A DNA stretch of 64,000 nucleotides from Methanobacterium sp. ERen5 (GCA_024167805.1 CP099988.1:2603001-2667000), one strand, 5' to 3'; numbered from the stretch's first letter, positions 31,590 to 41,183 are shown. Program-made: numbers and translations. The notes: generated from the letters alone by a model not told the origin.

Positions 31590-32955
31590 TTATTGTTCTC
31601 CTATGCACAGTCTTTCAATTTCTTCAAGAGATTTTCCCTTGGTTTCAGGCACACGGTAGTACACGAAGAGTAATGATAGTACTGCTATTACACCATAGAG
31701 CCAAAATGTTCCTGAGGCACCTAACAGTTCGATGATGGTTAAAAATGTGATTGCAACAATTAGGTTGGTTGCCCAATTAATCATGGTGACTATGCTCATG
31801 GCCCTTCCCTTATCTTCAACGGATAAATCTCTGCTATCATGAGCCAGAAAATTGGCCCTAAACTTATTGCAAAGGAACCTACATAGAGCATGAGACATGT
31901 AACAGCCAATATTCCTCGGGAACATGTTAAATTTGGCATATTAAATACGAGTCCCATTATTCCCAGGCTTAGGATCATTCCAGTTATTCCAACCAAGAGA
32001 AGGGGTCTTCTTCCAACTCTGTCAATAAGAAGAATGGATACCACTGTGAGCAGCACATTTACAACACCGATTCCAACTGTTGCAAATATTGTGATGGTGG
32101 CTGTTTGTAGTCCTGCAAATTCCAGTATGGTTGGTGCGTAGTAGATCACGGTGTTTATACCAGTCAGCTGCTGGAAAGTTGCAAGACCTATACCTATAAT
32201 AAGCGCTGATCTCATCTTGGGTTCCAATAGGTCAGACCATTTTCCTTCGTTTTCAAGTAGTAAGGTTTGTTCTATTTCATCCACTTCCTTGTCAACATTT
32301 TCTATGCCCCTAATTTTTTCAGGACAGTGAAAGCCTTGGATTCGAATCCCTTACTTATGAGCCATCTTGGACTAGGTGGCATAAACAACATTCCCAAACC
32401 CAGGATCAAGCTCGGAATCACTGCCAGACCCAACATCCACCTCCAACTTCCATTGGGAGCGAAGTAAAGATCAACAATGTAGGAAATAACTATTCCTAAT
32501 GTTATGGCCAGTTGATTCAATGATACTAGGGCACCTCGAATGTTAATGGGTGCAACTTCTGCTATGTATAAAGGAACTATGAAACTGGCCATTCCAATTG
32601 CGATTCCAACAACCACTCTGCTCATGATTAAAACATTTACATTTGGGCTGAAACATGAAAATAAAGCCCCTACACCGAAAATTACCGATGCCAGAACTAT
32701 CATAATTCTTCTACCGTACTTGTCTGCCAACATTCCACTGATTGAAGCCCCTATAACCGCACCAATCAAAACTGCACTCACAGTCACTTCCTGGGCTGCA
32801 CTTGAAAGTAAAAAATCTTCCCTAATAAAAAGAATGGCACCTGAAATAACTCCAGTATCGTATCCAAACAACAACCCTCCTATGGATGTGATGGCTGCTA
32901 TAAAGATTACGAATATATTAATTATCCTGAATTTTTTGTTAATCATCACAATCAT
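31590..32955 (-). CDS. MFS sugar porter, frame broken twice
   Basis: This is a twelve-helix major facilitator of the sugar porter family: GGLLFGYDTGVISGA, the helix 2-3 loop GMLADKYGRRIMIV, PPSPRWLISKGF at the central loop, QQLTGINTVIYYAPTI in helix 7, DRVGRRPLL, and a C-terminal PETKGKSLEEIE. The frames break at the T6 run 32314-32319 (repair gives KKIRGIENVDKEVDEIEQ) and at the C3 run 31807-31809 (repair gives KIRGRAMSIVTMINW). The repaired length is 455 residues, normal for the family. It is unusual in an autotrophic methanogen; the substrate is unknown. Confidence 0.9.
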
Positions 32956-33191
32956 CCCAACAAAACAATGCTAATCCAGTCGATCTTATATTTTAGCAAA
33001 TCTTATATATTAACACTTTAACTTTTAAAATTAATAAATTAACTATATATAATTATTATGACGAACAGAATAAAATTAGGGTAAAGTGGAAATTTGTTTA
33101 AAAAATTGGTTCATAGACTCCCTGAAGATTATGTTTAAAAAAAATTCCTAATTATGATGTTATGGATTATGAATGTTATTGGTGGTTTTTA

Positions 33192-34313
33192 ATGGTTCAA
33201 CTCTATGATTATTTAACCCATGCTAAAGAGAAACAAGCCATTCCGAGTGTGACTGCGTACAACAGAATTGATGGGCCTGGATCCAGTCTGGATCTTAGGG
33301 ATTTTCAACAGACATTTTGGAAACTGCCCAACATGACACTCATGGATGATCCATCATGTAAGTGGAGTTTCGAGCTTCCAAGAACTGTGGGAATAACAAT
33401 AGACACCGGAACCAAGATCGAAGCATTTCCCTACGATCCAGAAATGATCTGTGTCAAATCAACTGAGTACAATAAAGAAGTTAGTGGAAGGCTTGGAGAA
33501 ATTATTCCAATTAAGGATAATTGGCTCTTAAAAATATTAGAAATATTCAATCTCCAAGGTGTTAAACTTGTTTTAACTAATTTGAGGGAAGGTATACATT
33601 CTTCGGGTCTTGGAGGTTCATCCACAGCAACCATTGGTGTGTGCATTCTTGCAAATGAACTTGCAGACAGACCATTTAACCAATTGCAACTGGTTTCCAT
33701 CGCCTCAAGAATTGAACAGGACATGGGTGTGAGCATAACCGGGACGCAGGAACAGTCCAATGTGATGTTCGGCGGAGTCACAGATTATGTTTGGTTTCCA
33801 TGGGGAATACCTGGTCAGCAAAATTCTGGATACGGCGGATCCCTAAGATTTGAACTCATGAAAGAGGAAAATTATCCTCACTTACAAGATAGAATAGCTA
33901 TTTTCCATTCGGGTCATCCAAGGGACAGTTCCAATGTTAATACTCTATGGGAAGAAGCATTGAAAACTCGTAAGGGTTATGGTTTACATTCTAAAAAGTT
34001 AGCAGTGGCTTACAAGTTCAGGGAAGGTTTGAGGCTAGAAAATTGGATTCAAGTTCAGGAATCTATAGAAGAGTATCGTAGTATACGTGCAGATCTCTGT
34101 GCAGATTATATGAATGGTTCAACTGATATTTGGCATGAGGCTGAAGACCATAACTCTGTGGTTTTTCCTCTGGGTGCTGGGGGTGGAGGTGCAGTTTTCA
34201 TATTTTCCCACGACATAGATTCTCTGGCTGATCTAAAGGATGATATCCGTGGCAACTTCACAGAGATACCATCAAAAATACGATCCAAGGGACATGAAAT
34301 TCTGAATTTATAA
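33192..34313 (+). CDS. GHMP family kinase
   Basis: This 373-residue small-molecule kinase has the GHMP ATP loop GIHSSGLGGSSTATIG, an N-terminal segment PSVTAYNRIDGPGSSLDL, and a C-terminal glycine-rich loop (PLGAGGGGAVFIFS). GHMP kinases phosphorylate sugars, homoserine or mevalonate-type substrates. This one is closest in outline to heptose/fucose-type sugar kinases, which would fit the glycan locus, but the substrate is not determinable. ATG 33192 is preceded by GGTGG; the upstream frame from 33162 is not needed. Confidence 0.8.
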   Translation: MVQLYDYLTHAKEKQAIPSVTAYNRIDGPGSSLDLRDFQQTFWKLPNMTLMDDPSCKWSFELPRTVGITIDTGTKIEAFPYDPEMICVKSTEYNKEVSGRLGEIIPIKDNWLLKILEIFNLQGVKLVLTNLREGIHSSGLGGSSTATIGVCILANELADRPFNQLQLVSIASRIEQDMGVSITGTQEQSNVMFGGVTDYVWFPWGIPGQQNSGYGGSLRFELMKEENYPHLQDRIAIFHSGHPRDSSNVNTLWEEALKTRKGYGLHSKKLAVAYKFREGLRLENWIQVQESIEEYRSIRADLCADYMNGSTDIWHEAEDHNSVVFPLGAGGGGAVFIFSHDIDSLADLKDDIRGNFTEIPSKIRSKGHEILNL

Positions 34314-34460
34314 CAAAATGATAAATTACAGTTTAAAAATTGAATTCTGTGGGTAGGGTTAATAAAGTTGCTTGGGAGAGTTATGGTCCGACAATGTCTA
34401 TGTTGAGTTCGGAGTATTTGAAGGTAGAAGTTGGGTTGTGTGTCTTTTTAGACCATGTTT

Positions 34461-35615
34461 TTAATGTGCTTGGATGTTGTAGCTGTTGAGTTTTCTGGGT
34501 TTTTTTATTTCTCCCTTCATGAGTTCTATTGTGACTTCTGTGATGCGTTCCAATTCGCTTACAGAGGTGTACTCATCATTTGAATGACAGCTATTCATGG
34601 CAGATGCTAGTACCAGCCCTTTTATTCCGTGCTGTTCTATGTTATTGTTGTCACTACCTCCAAAGGTTGAGCATAGTTTGCATGGAATATCGAGTTTTTC
34701 GCAGATCTCCTGAAATCTCATGACAACAGGATGGTTCAACGGTGTTTCGTAGGCTTCGATGTGCATTTCATGGCTAACCTCAAGTTTGGCCCCATATTCT
34801 TCCGTCACCCTTTTGAAGAGTTTTATAACATCATCTAAGAGTACGTAGGTTTCATCGTTTGAGAAGCTCCTTATTTCTCCCTTAACTGCACAGTGGTCAG
34901 GAATTATGTTGGGTGCACGACCTCCCTGTATGAGTCCTATGTTTAGGGTGGATCTGGTGTCAATCTTACCGATTTTTAGCTGTGAAACTGCATTACATGC
35001 CACAATTATTGCGTTAATTGTGTTGTGGGATTTGAAGTTTGAATGACCTGATTTTCCCTCGATTATCAAATCAAAGGTCAGTAGTGAAGGTGCCTTGAAG
35101 GCTGCTGAGCCTACATCTCCAGACAGATCCAGTGTGTAGGATTCCTTGGATTTGATGACGCTGTAGTCGAAAAATTTTGATCCTAGCCCATATATTTCTT
35201 CAGCCACACAGAACAACACTTCTATTGGGCGATGATTGTTATTATCTTCCTTAATGGTTGTGATGGCTTCAAGTATTGCTGACACGCCAGACAATGCATC
35301 GGATCCCAATATGGTTTTTCCATCCGAAGTTATCATACCATCATCATGCATAATTACCTTTTTTCCACGTGCTGGTTCCACAGTGTCCATATGAGCACAA
35401 AATAGTAGTGGTTCTAATGATTCATCACCTTCAAGGTAGCCGTAGAGATTTCCACTGTTACCACCTATCTGTTCACCCACCAGATCCTCATAGACCTTAA
35501 AACCCAGTTCCTCGAGTCTCTGAGTTAAGTAATCACATACATATCTCTCTTGAAGGGATGGACTGTAAATTGAAATTAAATCTAAAAATGTGTCCATCAA
35601 ACGTTTAGTATTCAT
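34461..35615 (-). CDS. M20 family metallopeptidase (PepT-like)
   Basis: This 384-residue zinc aminopeptidase/deacylase has the metal and catalytic motifs CAHMDTVEP (His-x-Asp), TILGSDALSG (bridging Asp), CVAEEIYGLGS (Glu-Glu), a dimerisation domain (EGKSGHSNFKSHNTINA) and a late GGSDNNNI plus CHSNDEYTSV (last metal His). The pattern is that of the PepT/M20B group, which removes N-terminal residues from small peptides; related enzymes act on other amides. It sits next to the glutamate-cysteine-ligase-like gene on the same strand, 456 bp apart. Confidence 0.88.
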   Translation of the reverse strand: MNTKRLMDTFLDLISIYSPSLQERYVCDYLTQRLEELGFKVYEDLVGEQIGGNSGNLYGYLEGDESLEPLLFCAHMDTVEPARGKKVIMHDDGMITSDGKTILGSDALSGVSAILEAITTIKEDNNNHRPIEVLFCVAEEIYGLGSKFFDYSVIKSKESYTLDLSGDVGSAAFKAPSLLTFDLIIEGKSGHSNFKSHNTINAIIVACNAVSQLKIGKIDTRSTLNIGLIQGGRAPNIIPDHCAVKGEIRSFSNDETYVLLDDVIKLFKRVTEEYGAKLEVSHEMHIEAYETPLNHPVVMRFQEICEKLDIPCKLCSTFGGSDNNNIEQHGIKGLVLASAMNSCHSNDEYTSVSELERITEVTIELMKGEIKKPRKLNSYNIQAH

Positions 35616-36071
35616 TAATTCACCTTATCTTGAAGTATAAATATCAGAGTAACCATTAACATCAAACTAGTTCAATGAGAAGAGTTTTCATTTATAATAT
35701 GGTATTTAATAAACAGTAACTCTAGAAGTTTTTTTAAACATCTTTTTAATCATTCATTGAAGCAGTTCACTAAATAACCTTACTGTTCTGCTAGGACCCC
35801 ATTGTTATGATGCAGATGATCACGATCTAAAAATGGACTCATTGTAACACTTGAACAAATTACACATTACATGCACATCATGAGGCTATTATTCTTAATA
35901 TTTTCGCTCCTTTTAATGTATTATCCCGGGATTGTGGATAACTGTTGTTTTGTTTGTGTTTTCTCATTGTATGTTGTGTTTGTGTATTCTGCTCTTGTGG
36001 ATTAATATGCAGCCCAGTATCTGTTTCTGTGTTGTGTTTCTAATTTTCTCTACGTTTTTTGGTTTATTTGG
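35616..36071. other. intergenic, with TTATCC...GGATAA half-sites
   Basis: The right half (about 35940-36060) is strongly T/G-rich on the plus strand, that is a C/A-rich untranslated tail behind the upstream minus-strand gene. TTATCC (35921-35926) and GGATAA (35936-35941) form an inverted repeat with a 9-bp spacer. No gene is supported. Confidence 0.4.
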
Positions 36072-37454
36072 TTATAACTGGGCGTATTCGCGGATCTTGT
36101 CTTCTATTTCTCCACCGGATTTCAGATGTTTGATTAATTGTTGGCCTGGATTTTCAAGTAATTTAATCCGTTTGTAGAGTGGTTTTAACATTTTTTCTTC
36201 GTTGTAACCTCTTGTCTTTAATCCTTGTGTTGCTAGGTCCAGAATCTTTACTGTTAAGTCTTGGAGTTGGTTTTTGTCAACGAAGTCTGGTAGTTCATAC
36301 CTGACCATAAGGTTTCTGAGTTCTGTTAGACTGTATTGTTGGTTGTATAGATTTGTGTCTGTTTCGAATATTTGGTTCAATTCATCTAACTGGTTTATGA
36401 GTCCCATGTGGAATGAGTGAACTGTCATGGTTTCGTTTACTGGTTGTGTGCACACACTTCGAAATTCTAACGTGCCTCTGAAGGTTAAATCTTCGAATTT
36501 AAATGATCTAAGATATTTAAAGTCTGTTCCGTTGGGTTCGAAGCTTATTGGATGGTAGTTTCCATCTTGGTAGTACTCTCCATATATGGTTTCTGCCTGA
36601 TAAAAGTCTGTTATCACGCGGGGTGGGAAGTTAATGTACTTACCATCCTTTTCTGTACAGTATATACTGGTGCTCAGCATGTAATCCAGTAGTTCATCCA
36701 TGGTTTCAGGTAGTGGTTCGTACATTCCAACATTTTTTTTGTTGTAGCCCTGCATACTGTCTTCCCAGAGCATGTCTCGACTACATGCTAGTTCCATTTC
36801 ACCATCGTTTAGTACGGAGTTTGAGAACAACACTGCTTTTATGGGTTCGAGTATGGAGAATAGGTGTATGGTTTTTATGAGGTCGTGGAAGTTCACATCT
36901 ACCTGGGTTTGGGCTGCGCTCGTGAACATACCGTACTCTGGCATGTCATGAAAGTATTTTTCATACTTGTACTTGGAGTAGGTGCACAGATGGTTGTAGA
37001 GCATTCTGTACCTTCCATTGGGTACTGGCAGATGTTTGTTGTAGTTTCTGTATGGATTAACTCCAAAACCTGTTAGGTAGTGGTTTTCTGGGTTTATTGT
37101 TTCTTGGATAAATTTGTAGTATTCCCTGAATCTTTCCTCTACCCTGTGTAGGTTTTTTTCTTTTCCAAAGGATATTTCTAGGTTGTTGTATGAGCAGTCG
37201 TAGGTGTAAATATCATCTGTTTTTGGATCTTCCAGGCAGCATATGTTTCCATCATCATCTCTTGTCTTTACATTGAAGTTGAATTGGGTTTTAAATTTCT
37301 CTGTTAATTTATGTATGAGTTTAAAATCTAACGGTGCTTTATCTAGGTTTATGAGGGGTAGTTCCAATTCTATTCCCGCATAAACATCTCGTTTTTGCTT
37401 GGTAGGTTCGATGTAACGTTGGTATATTAATTTTTTAATATCTTCTTCGTTCAT
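36072..37454 (-). CDS. glutamate-cysteine ligase-like protein
   Basis: This 460-residue protein has an ATP-grasp-unrelated glutamine-synthetase-like fold of the gamma-glutamylcysteine synthetase type. AGIELELPLINL gives the first acidic metal site, ICCLEDPKTDDIYTYDCSYN and NLEISFGKE follow, then SAAQTQVDVNF and FRGTLEFRSVCTQPVNETM with the substrate-binding arginine. This is the layout of GshA-type enzymes joining glutamate and cysteine. Glutathione is not normally made by methanogens, so the true product is uncertain. ATG 37454 follows GAGGGAGA. The promoter carries two copies of the ATAAC-N4-GTTA element about 225-260 bp upstream, suggesting control by sulfur status. Confidence 0.75.
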   Translation of the reverse strand: MNEEDIKKLIYQRYIEPTKQKRDVYAGIELELPLINLDKAPLDFKLIHKLTEKFKTQFNFNVKTRDDDGNICCLEDPKTDDIYTYDCSYNNLEISFGKEKNLHRVEERFREYYKFIQETINPENHYLTGFGVNPYRNYNKHLPVPNGRYRMLYNHLCTYSKYKYEKYFHDMPEYGMFTSAAQTQVDVNFHDLIKTIHLFSILEPIKAVLFSNSVLNDGEMELACSRDMLWEDSMQGYNKKNVGMYEPLPETMDELLDYMLSTSIYCTEKDGKYINFPPRVITDFYQAETIYGEYYQDGNYHPISFEPNGTDFKYLRSFKFEDLTFRGTLEFRSVCTQPVNETMTVHSFHMGLINQLDELNQIFETDTNLYNQQYSLTELRNLMVRYELPDFVDKNQLQDLTVKILDLATQGLKTRGYNEEKMLKPLYKRIKLLENPGQQLIKHLKSGGEIEDKIREYAQL

Positions 37455-37611
37455 ATTCTCCCTCACAAGGGTTTTCATGATATTTTTTTCTACAATTTCT
37501 ATTTTAAAAGGATTTTATGATAATTTGAAGATATTATTCACTTATATTTCTTAAATCTCTGTTATTAATGATTTAAACTTGTGAAATAATATATGAATCA
37601 AATTAATGTTG

Positions 37612-37629
37612 TATTATCCACGGATAATA
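37612..37629. promoter_or_regulatory. palindrome TATTATCC-AC-GGATAATA in the leader
   Basis: An exact 8-bp inverted repeat with a 2-bp spacer, in the presumed 5' leader of the glutamate-cysteine-ligase-like gene about 160 bp before its ATG. It could be an operator or an RNA hairpin. Similar half-sites with wider spacing lie at 35921-35941. Confidence 0.4.
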
Positions 37630-37676
37630 TTCAATCCCCCTCAATTTGTATCATGATTTTGTTTCTCAATAATATA

Positions 37677-37715
37677 AATTAACGATTGTTATATTTATAA
37701 GTTAACGATAGTTAT
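37677..37715 (-). promoter_or_regulatory. two copies of ATAAC-N4-GTTA element flanking a TATA box
   Basis: Read on the minus strand: copy one ATAACTATCGTTA (37714-37702), then a TATA-like CTTATAAATA, then copy two ATATAACAATCGTTAAT (37694-37678). The copies are 23 bp apart centre to centre, about two helix turns. The downstream copy would cover the transcription start of the glutamate-cysteine-ligase-like gene. Confidence 0.55.
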
Positions 37716-38167
37716 GTTAATATGGATTTGAACAACTTCTAAAACTCAGCTCATCATCCTACTAATAAACTAGATCTATCGTGACAATTTGATGATTTAA
37801 TAAAAATAAGCCTTTTAATTGTAAATGCAACACCAATGTACCATGTTCATTCACTTTTACCACCCACAGATTTTTTAGATACGCAAAATATATTGTTTGG
37901 TTTCATCTATCAAAATCCTTAATCACGTCTATTTGACAGAATAAGTATATGTTTGACCTTGTTTAAGAAACTTTCTCAAACCCAAAAAATCTTGTAGAAT
38001 TAAATTTTTTTTTGATCTTTTAGATCTTGATACTGGCTTTTTTGATGATACCAGCTGCACATAAATAATTCATCTAAGTCATATGGTTGGGATAGATAGC
38101 TTCCGGGTTTGAATGGTTCAATTTGAAACAAAAAAAGGATGTGGGGGTTTGTTTTGTTTTAGGTGTT
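37716..38167. other. intergenic, nothing recognised
   Basis: About 450 bp, AT-rich, between the sulfur-type promoter and the end of the flippase gene. There is no supported ORF or RNA. Confidence 0.45.
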
Positions 38168-39619
38168 TTAATTGAAGAATCTGTCTAAAAATTTGAATTT
38201 GTCAATTGGAATTATTTGTGCCAGTATATCATGATCTTCCCTGTCAAATGTTTTAATCAGGAGTATGGCTGCGAAGTAGATGATGATAGCCAAGATTATT
38301 TCTAAAAACAGGTTGGTGTGTACTGTGAGTAGGAAGCCTGCCATGACTGCACTTGCAACTATGGGTTTTAGCATGACTGTTTTGATATTGATGGCACAAA
38401 ATGATCTGAGTACGTAGAAGCATAGGCTTATTACAATGGCTTCTGTAAGGAGGGTAATGACTGCTGCTCCCACGTAACTGTAGGTGGGTATGACTACTAG
38501 GTTTAGTGCTATGTTGAACACCATGGATATGAAGGTTATTTTAAGCAGGGTGTTTTGCCTGTTCATGGCTGGTAGAATACTTCCGAAGATGTAGTTTAGG
38601 AATGTTATTGGTATGGTCCATATGAGTATTTGTAGTATTAGAATTGATGGTGTGAAGCTGCTTTTGTAGATAAGTAGTATGATGGGTTCTGCAAGTAGAG
38701 TCACTCCAACTGCCACAGGTAGGGACAGGATGGTGAGGTACTTGAAGGATTTTTGATAGGTGAATTTCAAGGAGTCCTTGCTCGAAACATGGAACTGGGA
38801 AAATATTGGGAAAACCGCGGTTGTGAACACCATAGGTATGAACAGGAACACTTCAAGGAGTCTGTAGGATGCACTGTACCAACCTACGTCTGTGGTACTT
38901 TTAAAGAAGGATATGAGTACAATATCCACCCTGAATGCTATGAGTGTGAATACTGATACGATGGACAGGGGCAGTGCTGCGAGCAGGGTTATCTTGATGA
39001 AGTTTTTATCCAGATTCCATTTAGGCAGGGAGTGTTTCCATATGTACACTGTTACTGTGTACATTAGGCAGACGAAGTTGCTTATGAAGTACAGGAGGGC
39101 GAAAACCAGGATGTCCATGTGGTAGTAGATTGCTAGAAGTGTTCCAACGAACATCAGCACTCCATTTATGATGAGGGAAATTGATTGGAATTCCATTTCT
39201 TCAAAGGCTTGTAAAATGGCATAGAATGTTCCGGCTATTCCGTTTAGTATGATGGATCCGCCTATTATGTAGATAACAATTTTGGTTTCTGTTGGGTAGT
39301 TCACTATGTTCACAAACAACGCTAACATTACAAAGGTTAAAACTGCAAGGCTCAACCTTAAAAATGATGTGTTTGAGAGGTACTTGTCCTTTAAGTTTTT
39401 GTTTCTGGCTACTTCCCTAGTTGTTACTGTTCCAAGTCCTAGATCTGTGAACACTGCAAATATGGCTGCCAGGCTCAGTGCCAGTGAAAGCACTCCAAAG
39501 CCAGACGCACCCAGGTACTGGGCAGTGTACATGGTAATAAAAAATCCAAGTATGTAGTTAACTATGTTCGAAACAAACAGTAGGCTTGTGTTTTTAGCGA
39601 TTTTCTGTACAGAACTCAT
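38168..39619 (-). CDS. polysaccharide flippase (Wzx/RfbX, MATE-like)
   Basis: This 483-residue membrane protein has about 14 helices. The N-terminus SVQKIAKNTSLLFVSNIVNY and the GASGFGVLSLALS loop are typical of polysaccharide transport proteins (Polysacc_synt family) that flip lipid-linked oligosaccharides across the membrane. It provides the export step for the glycan assembled by the surrounding transferases. It lies beside a helically phased repeat (39758-39844) upstream of its start. Confidence 0.9.
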   Translation of the reverse strand: MSSVQKIAKNTSLLFVSNIVNYILGFFITMYTAQYLGASGFGVLSLALSLAAIFAVFTDLGLGTVTTREVARNKNLKDKYLSNTSFLRLSLAVLTFVMLALFVNIVNYPTETKIVIYIIGGSIILNGIAGTFYAILQAFEEMEFQSISLIINGVLMFVGTLLAIYYHMDILVFALLYFISNFVCLMYTVTVYIWKHSLPKWNLDKNFIKITLLAALPLSIVSVFTLIAFRVDIVLISFFKSTTDVGWYSASYRLLEVFLFIPMVFTTAVFPIFSQFHVSSKDSLKFTYQKSFKYLTILSLPVAVGVTLLAEPIILLIYKSSFTPSILILQILIWTIPITFLNYIFGSILPAMNRQNTLLKITFISMVFNIALNLVVIPTYSYVGAAVITLLTEAIVISLCFYVLRSFCAINIKTVMLKPIVASAVMAGFLLTVHTNLFLEIILAIIIYFAAILLIKTFDREDHDILAQIIPIDKFKFLDRFFN

Positions 39620-39757
39620 AAATTAATCAGCTTCCAAAAGAATTAATTGAATAAATTAAGTAGGGTTTAATGGTTTATTACTGTTTCCAATTATCCAGAA
39701 TCCAAATCCTAGTGAACCTTGGTTTTTAGATGTTTTGAATATTTTGGATTTATCAGT

Positions 39758-39844
39758 TTCATGATACTTTCAAGATAGTTCATGATAGTTTGTAGGATAA
39801 CTCCATATAATTTCATGATAGTTAAGGAATGATTCATGATGGTT
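39758..39844. repeat. four phased copies of TTCATGATAGTT
   Basis: Copies of TTCATGAT(A/G) start at 39758, 39779, 39812 and 39833. The spacings are 21, 33 and 21 bp, close to 2, 3 and 2 helix turns, so all copies face one side of the DNA. The block lies in the 403-bp divergent spacer between the flippase and PRC-barrel genes, so it may be a cooperative protein-binding region. The rest of that spacer is AT-rich with nothing else recognised. Confidence 0.5.
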
Positions 39845-40022
39845 TCATCTTCATAACTCTTAATAGAATTCATTAATTTCCTATGTTGAATCCAGGTTTA
39901 TTAATATATGTTTTATTTTTTGTATTAATTCGTAACTTATTTTAAGATCGAATTACATAAGATGTATTTGACTGCAACAAGTTGCATTTGTTTGATTTAT
40001 GATTTTTTGGAGGAAAACTTGT

Positions 40023-40256
40023 ATGAAAATTGATGATGATTTACTAGGAAAAGAAGTGATAGATGCTTCTGGAGATAAGGTAGGAACTGTTAAAGAAGTG
40101 GACTGGGATTTTGAGACCAAGAAAGTGGAATTTATTGAACTTGAAGAGGCCGGAATCTCTTCGAAAATAGGTTTGGGTGACAAGAGGGTGGTACCAATTA
40201 ATGATGTCAAGGAAATTGGTGACAAGGTACTCATCAAAACCCGACTTTTTAAATAA
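40023..40256 (+). CDS. PRC-barrel domain protein
   Basis: This 77-residue protein is a single PRC-barrel (LLGKEVIDASGDKVGTVKEV, VEFIELEEAG, VPINDVKEIGDKVLI). It starts at ATG 40023 behind GGAGG and lacks the acidic tail of its paralog at 24519. It is followed 80 bp later by the Hsp20 gene in the same direction, so the two may share a transcript. Confidence 0.85.
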   Translation: MKIDDDLLGKEVIDASGDKVGTVKEVDWDFETKKVEFIELEEAGISSKIGLGDKRVVPINDVKEIGDKVLIKTRLFK

Positions 40257-40335
40257 ACCATGAAAAGCAGTTGAAGATCTTTATTCACTATTTTTTTATT
40301 AAATTTATTGTTAAAAAACTATTAGGAGAGATAAT

Positions 40336-41112
40336 ATGCCTGTTGTAGAATCCAATGAAGAGATGAAGAAAAATATGGAGAAAATTAAAAGGAAAAATGC
40401 AAAATCTCATGAGAATAAGGTTGAAGTATCCCATAAATCTGAGACGAATGAAGATACCAAATCCATTCATGTTGAAAAGACTGATCCTAAGAAAAAGGGT
40501 GAAGTCAATGTGAAAATGGAAAAAATGGGGGAAAATACTCCTAAAACTAAGGTTCATCATGATAAGGATCATCCATCCCCTGAAGTAGAAACCTCGAAAA
40601 TTGAAACTGGTGATAACAAAATAAAAGTCGATAAAACGGGTGAAACGAAGGGTAAAACCGGCAGAACACCTGCTGAGAAGATCCTAAACGACATTGTAAC
40701 CAGATTTAAACAGGGTTCTGACCAGATAAATGAAGTCATATCAGATACAACTGATGAAGCTGAAGCTGAAGCTTCAAAGAAACCACTGGTTAAAAAACCT
40801 CTGGTAGATGTCTTGGAAACTAACGACACCATATATCTTATAGCAGATATTACAGGTATTAAGAAGGACGAGATCGAGTTGGGTATTTCAAAAAACAATG
40901 TTGAGATCACCGCTGTGTTCAAGGATGGCCCAGAGATTGAAGGTGCTAAATTTGCTCAAAAAGAGAGAAATTATGGTAAAACACATCGAAAGATTATGCT
41001 TTCAACAGATGTGAAAATTAATGAGGCTAAAGCAAAATTTAAAGACTGCACCTTGACCATAACCCTACCTAAAAAGGTGGAGGATTTAACTAAGATTGAA
41101 ATTGAAGGTTAA
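40336..41112 (+). CDS. Hsp20/alpha-crystallin protein with long charged N-terminal region
   Basis: The C-terminal 105 residues are an alpha-crystallin domain (PLVDVLETNDTIYLIADITG, KDEIELGISKNNVEITAVF, LSTDVKINEAKAKFKDCTL) ending with an I-x-I anchor (IEI). The first about 150 residues are almost entirely charged and polar (lysine, glutamate, serine), with no hydrophobic N-terminal segment of the usual small heat-shock proteins. The start follows AGGAGAG. At 258 aa it is much longer than ordinary archaeal Hsp20 (about 150). The low-complexity arm is probably disordered. Confidence 0.85.
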   Translation: MPVVESNEEMKKNMEKIKRKNAKSHENKVEVSHKSETNEDTKSIHVEKTDPKKKGEVNVKMEKMGENTPKTKVHHDKDHPSPEVETSKIETGDNKIKVDKTGETKGKTGRTPAEKILNDIVTRFKQGSDQINEVISDTTDEAEAEASKKPLVKKPLVDVLETNDTIYLIADITGIKKDEIELGISKNNVEITAVFKDGPEIEGAKFAQKERNYGKTHRKIMLSTDVKINEAKAKFKDCTLTITLPKKVEDLTKIEIEG

Positions 41113-41149
41113 TAACAGTTCCAATGGAATTAGTTAAACCTTCGGTGTG

Positions 41150-41183
41150 GTACTTACCACCATCAATTAAGTACTCTTTTTTT
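41150..41183 (+). terminator. hairpin plus T-run after the Hsp20 gene
   Basis: GTACTTA (41150-41156) pairs with TAAGTAC (41168-41174), loop of 11, followed by seven T at 41177-41183. An overlapping hairpin GTGGTA-CT-TACCAC lies at 41147-41160. It sits between convergent genes. Confidence 0.5.

Noticed and set aside
35932..36177. 81-codon cysteine- and leucine-rich ORF
   Set aside because: It overlaps the 3' end of the glutamate-cysteine-ligase-like gene on the opposite strand, and its composition follows from a T/G-rich tail.
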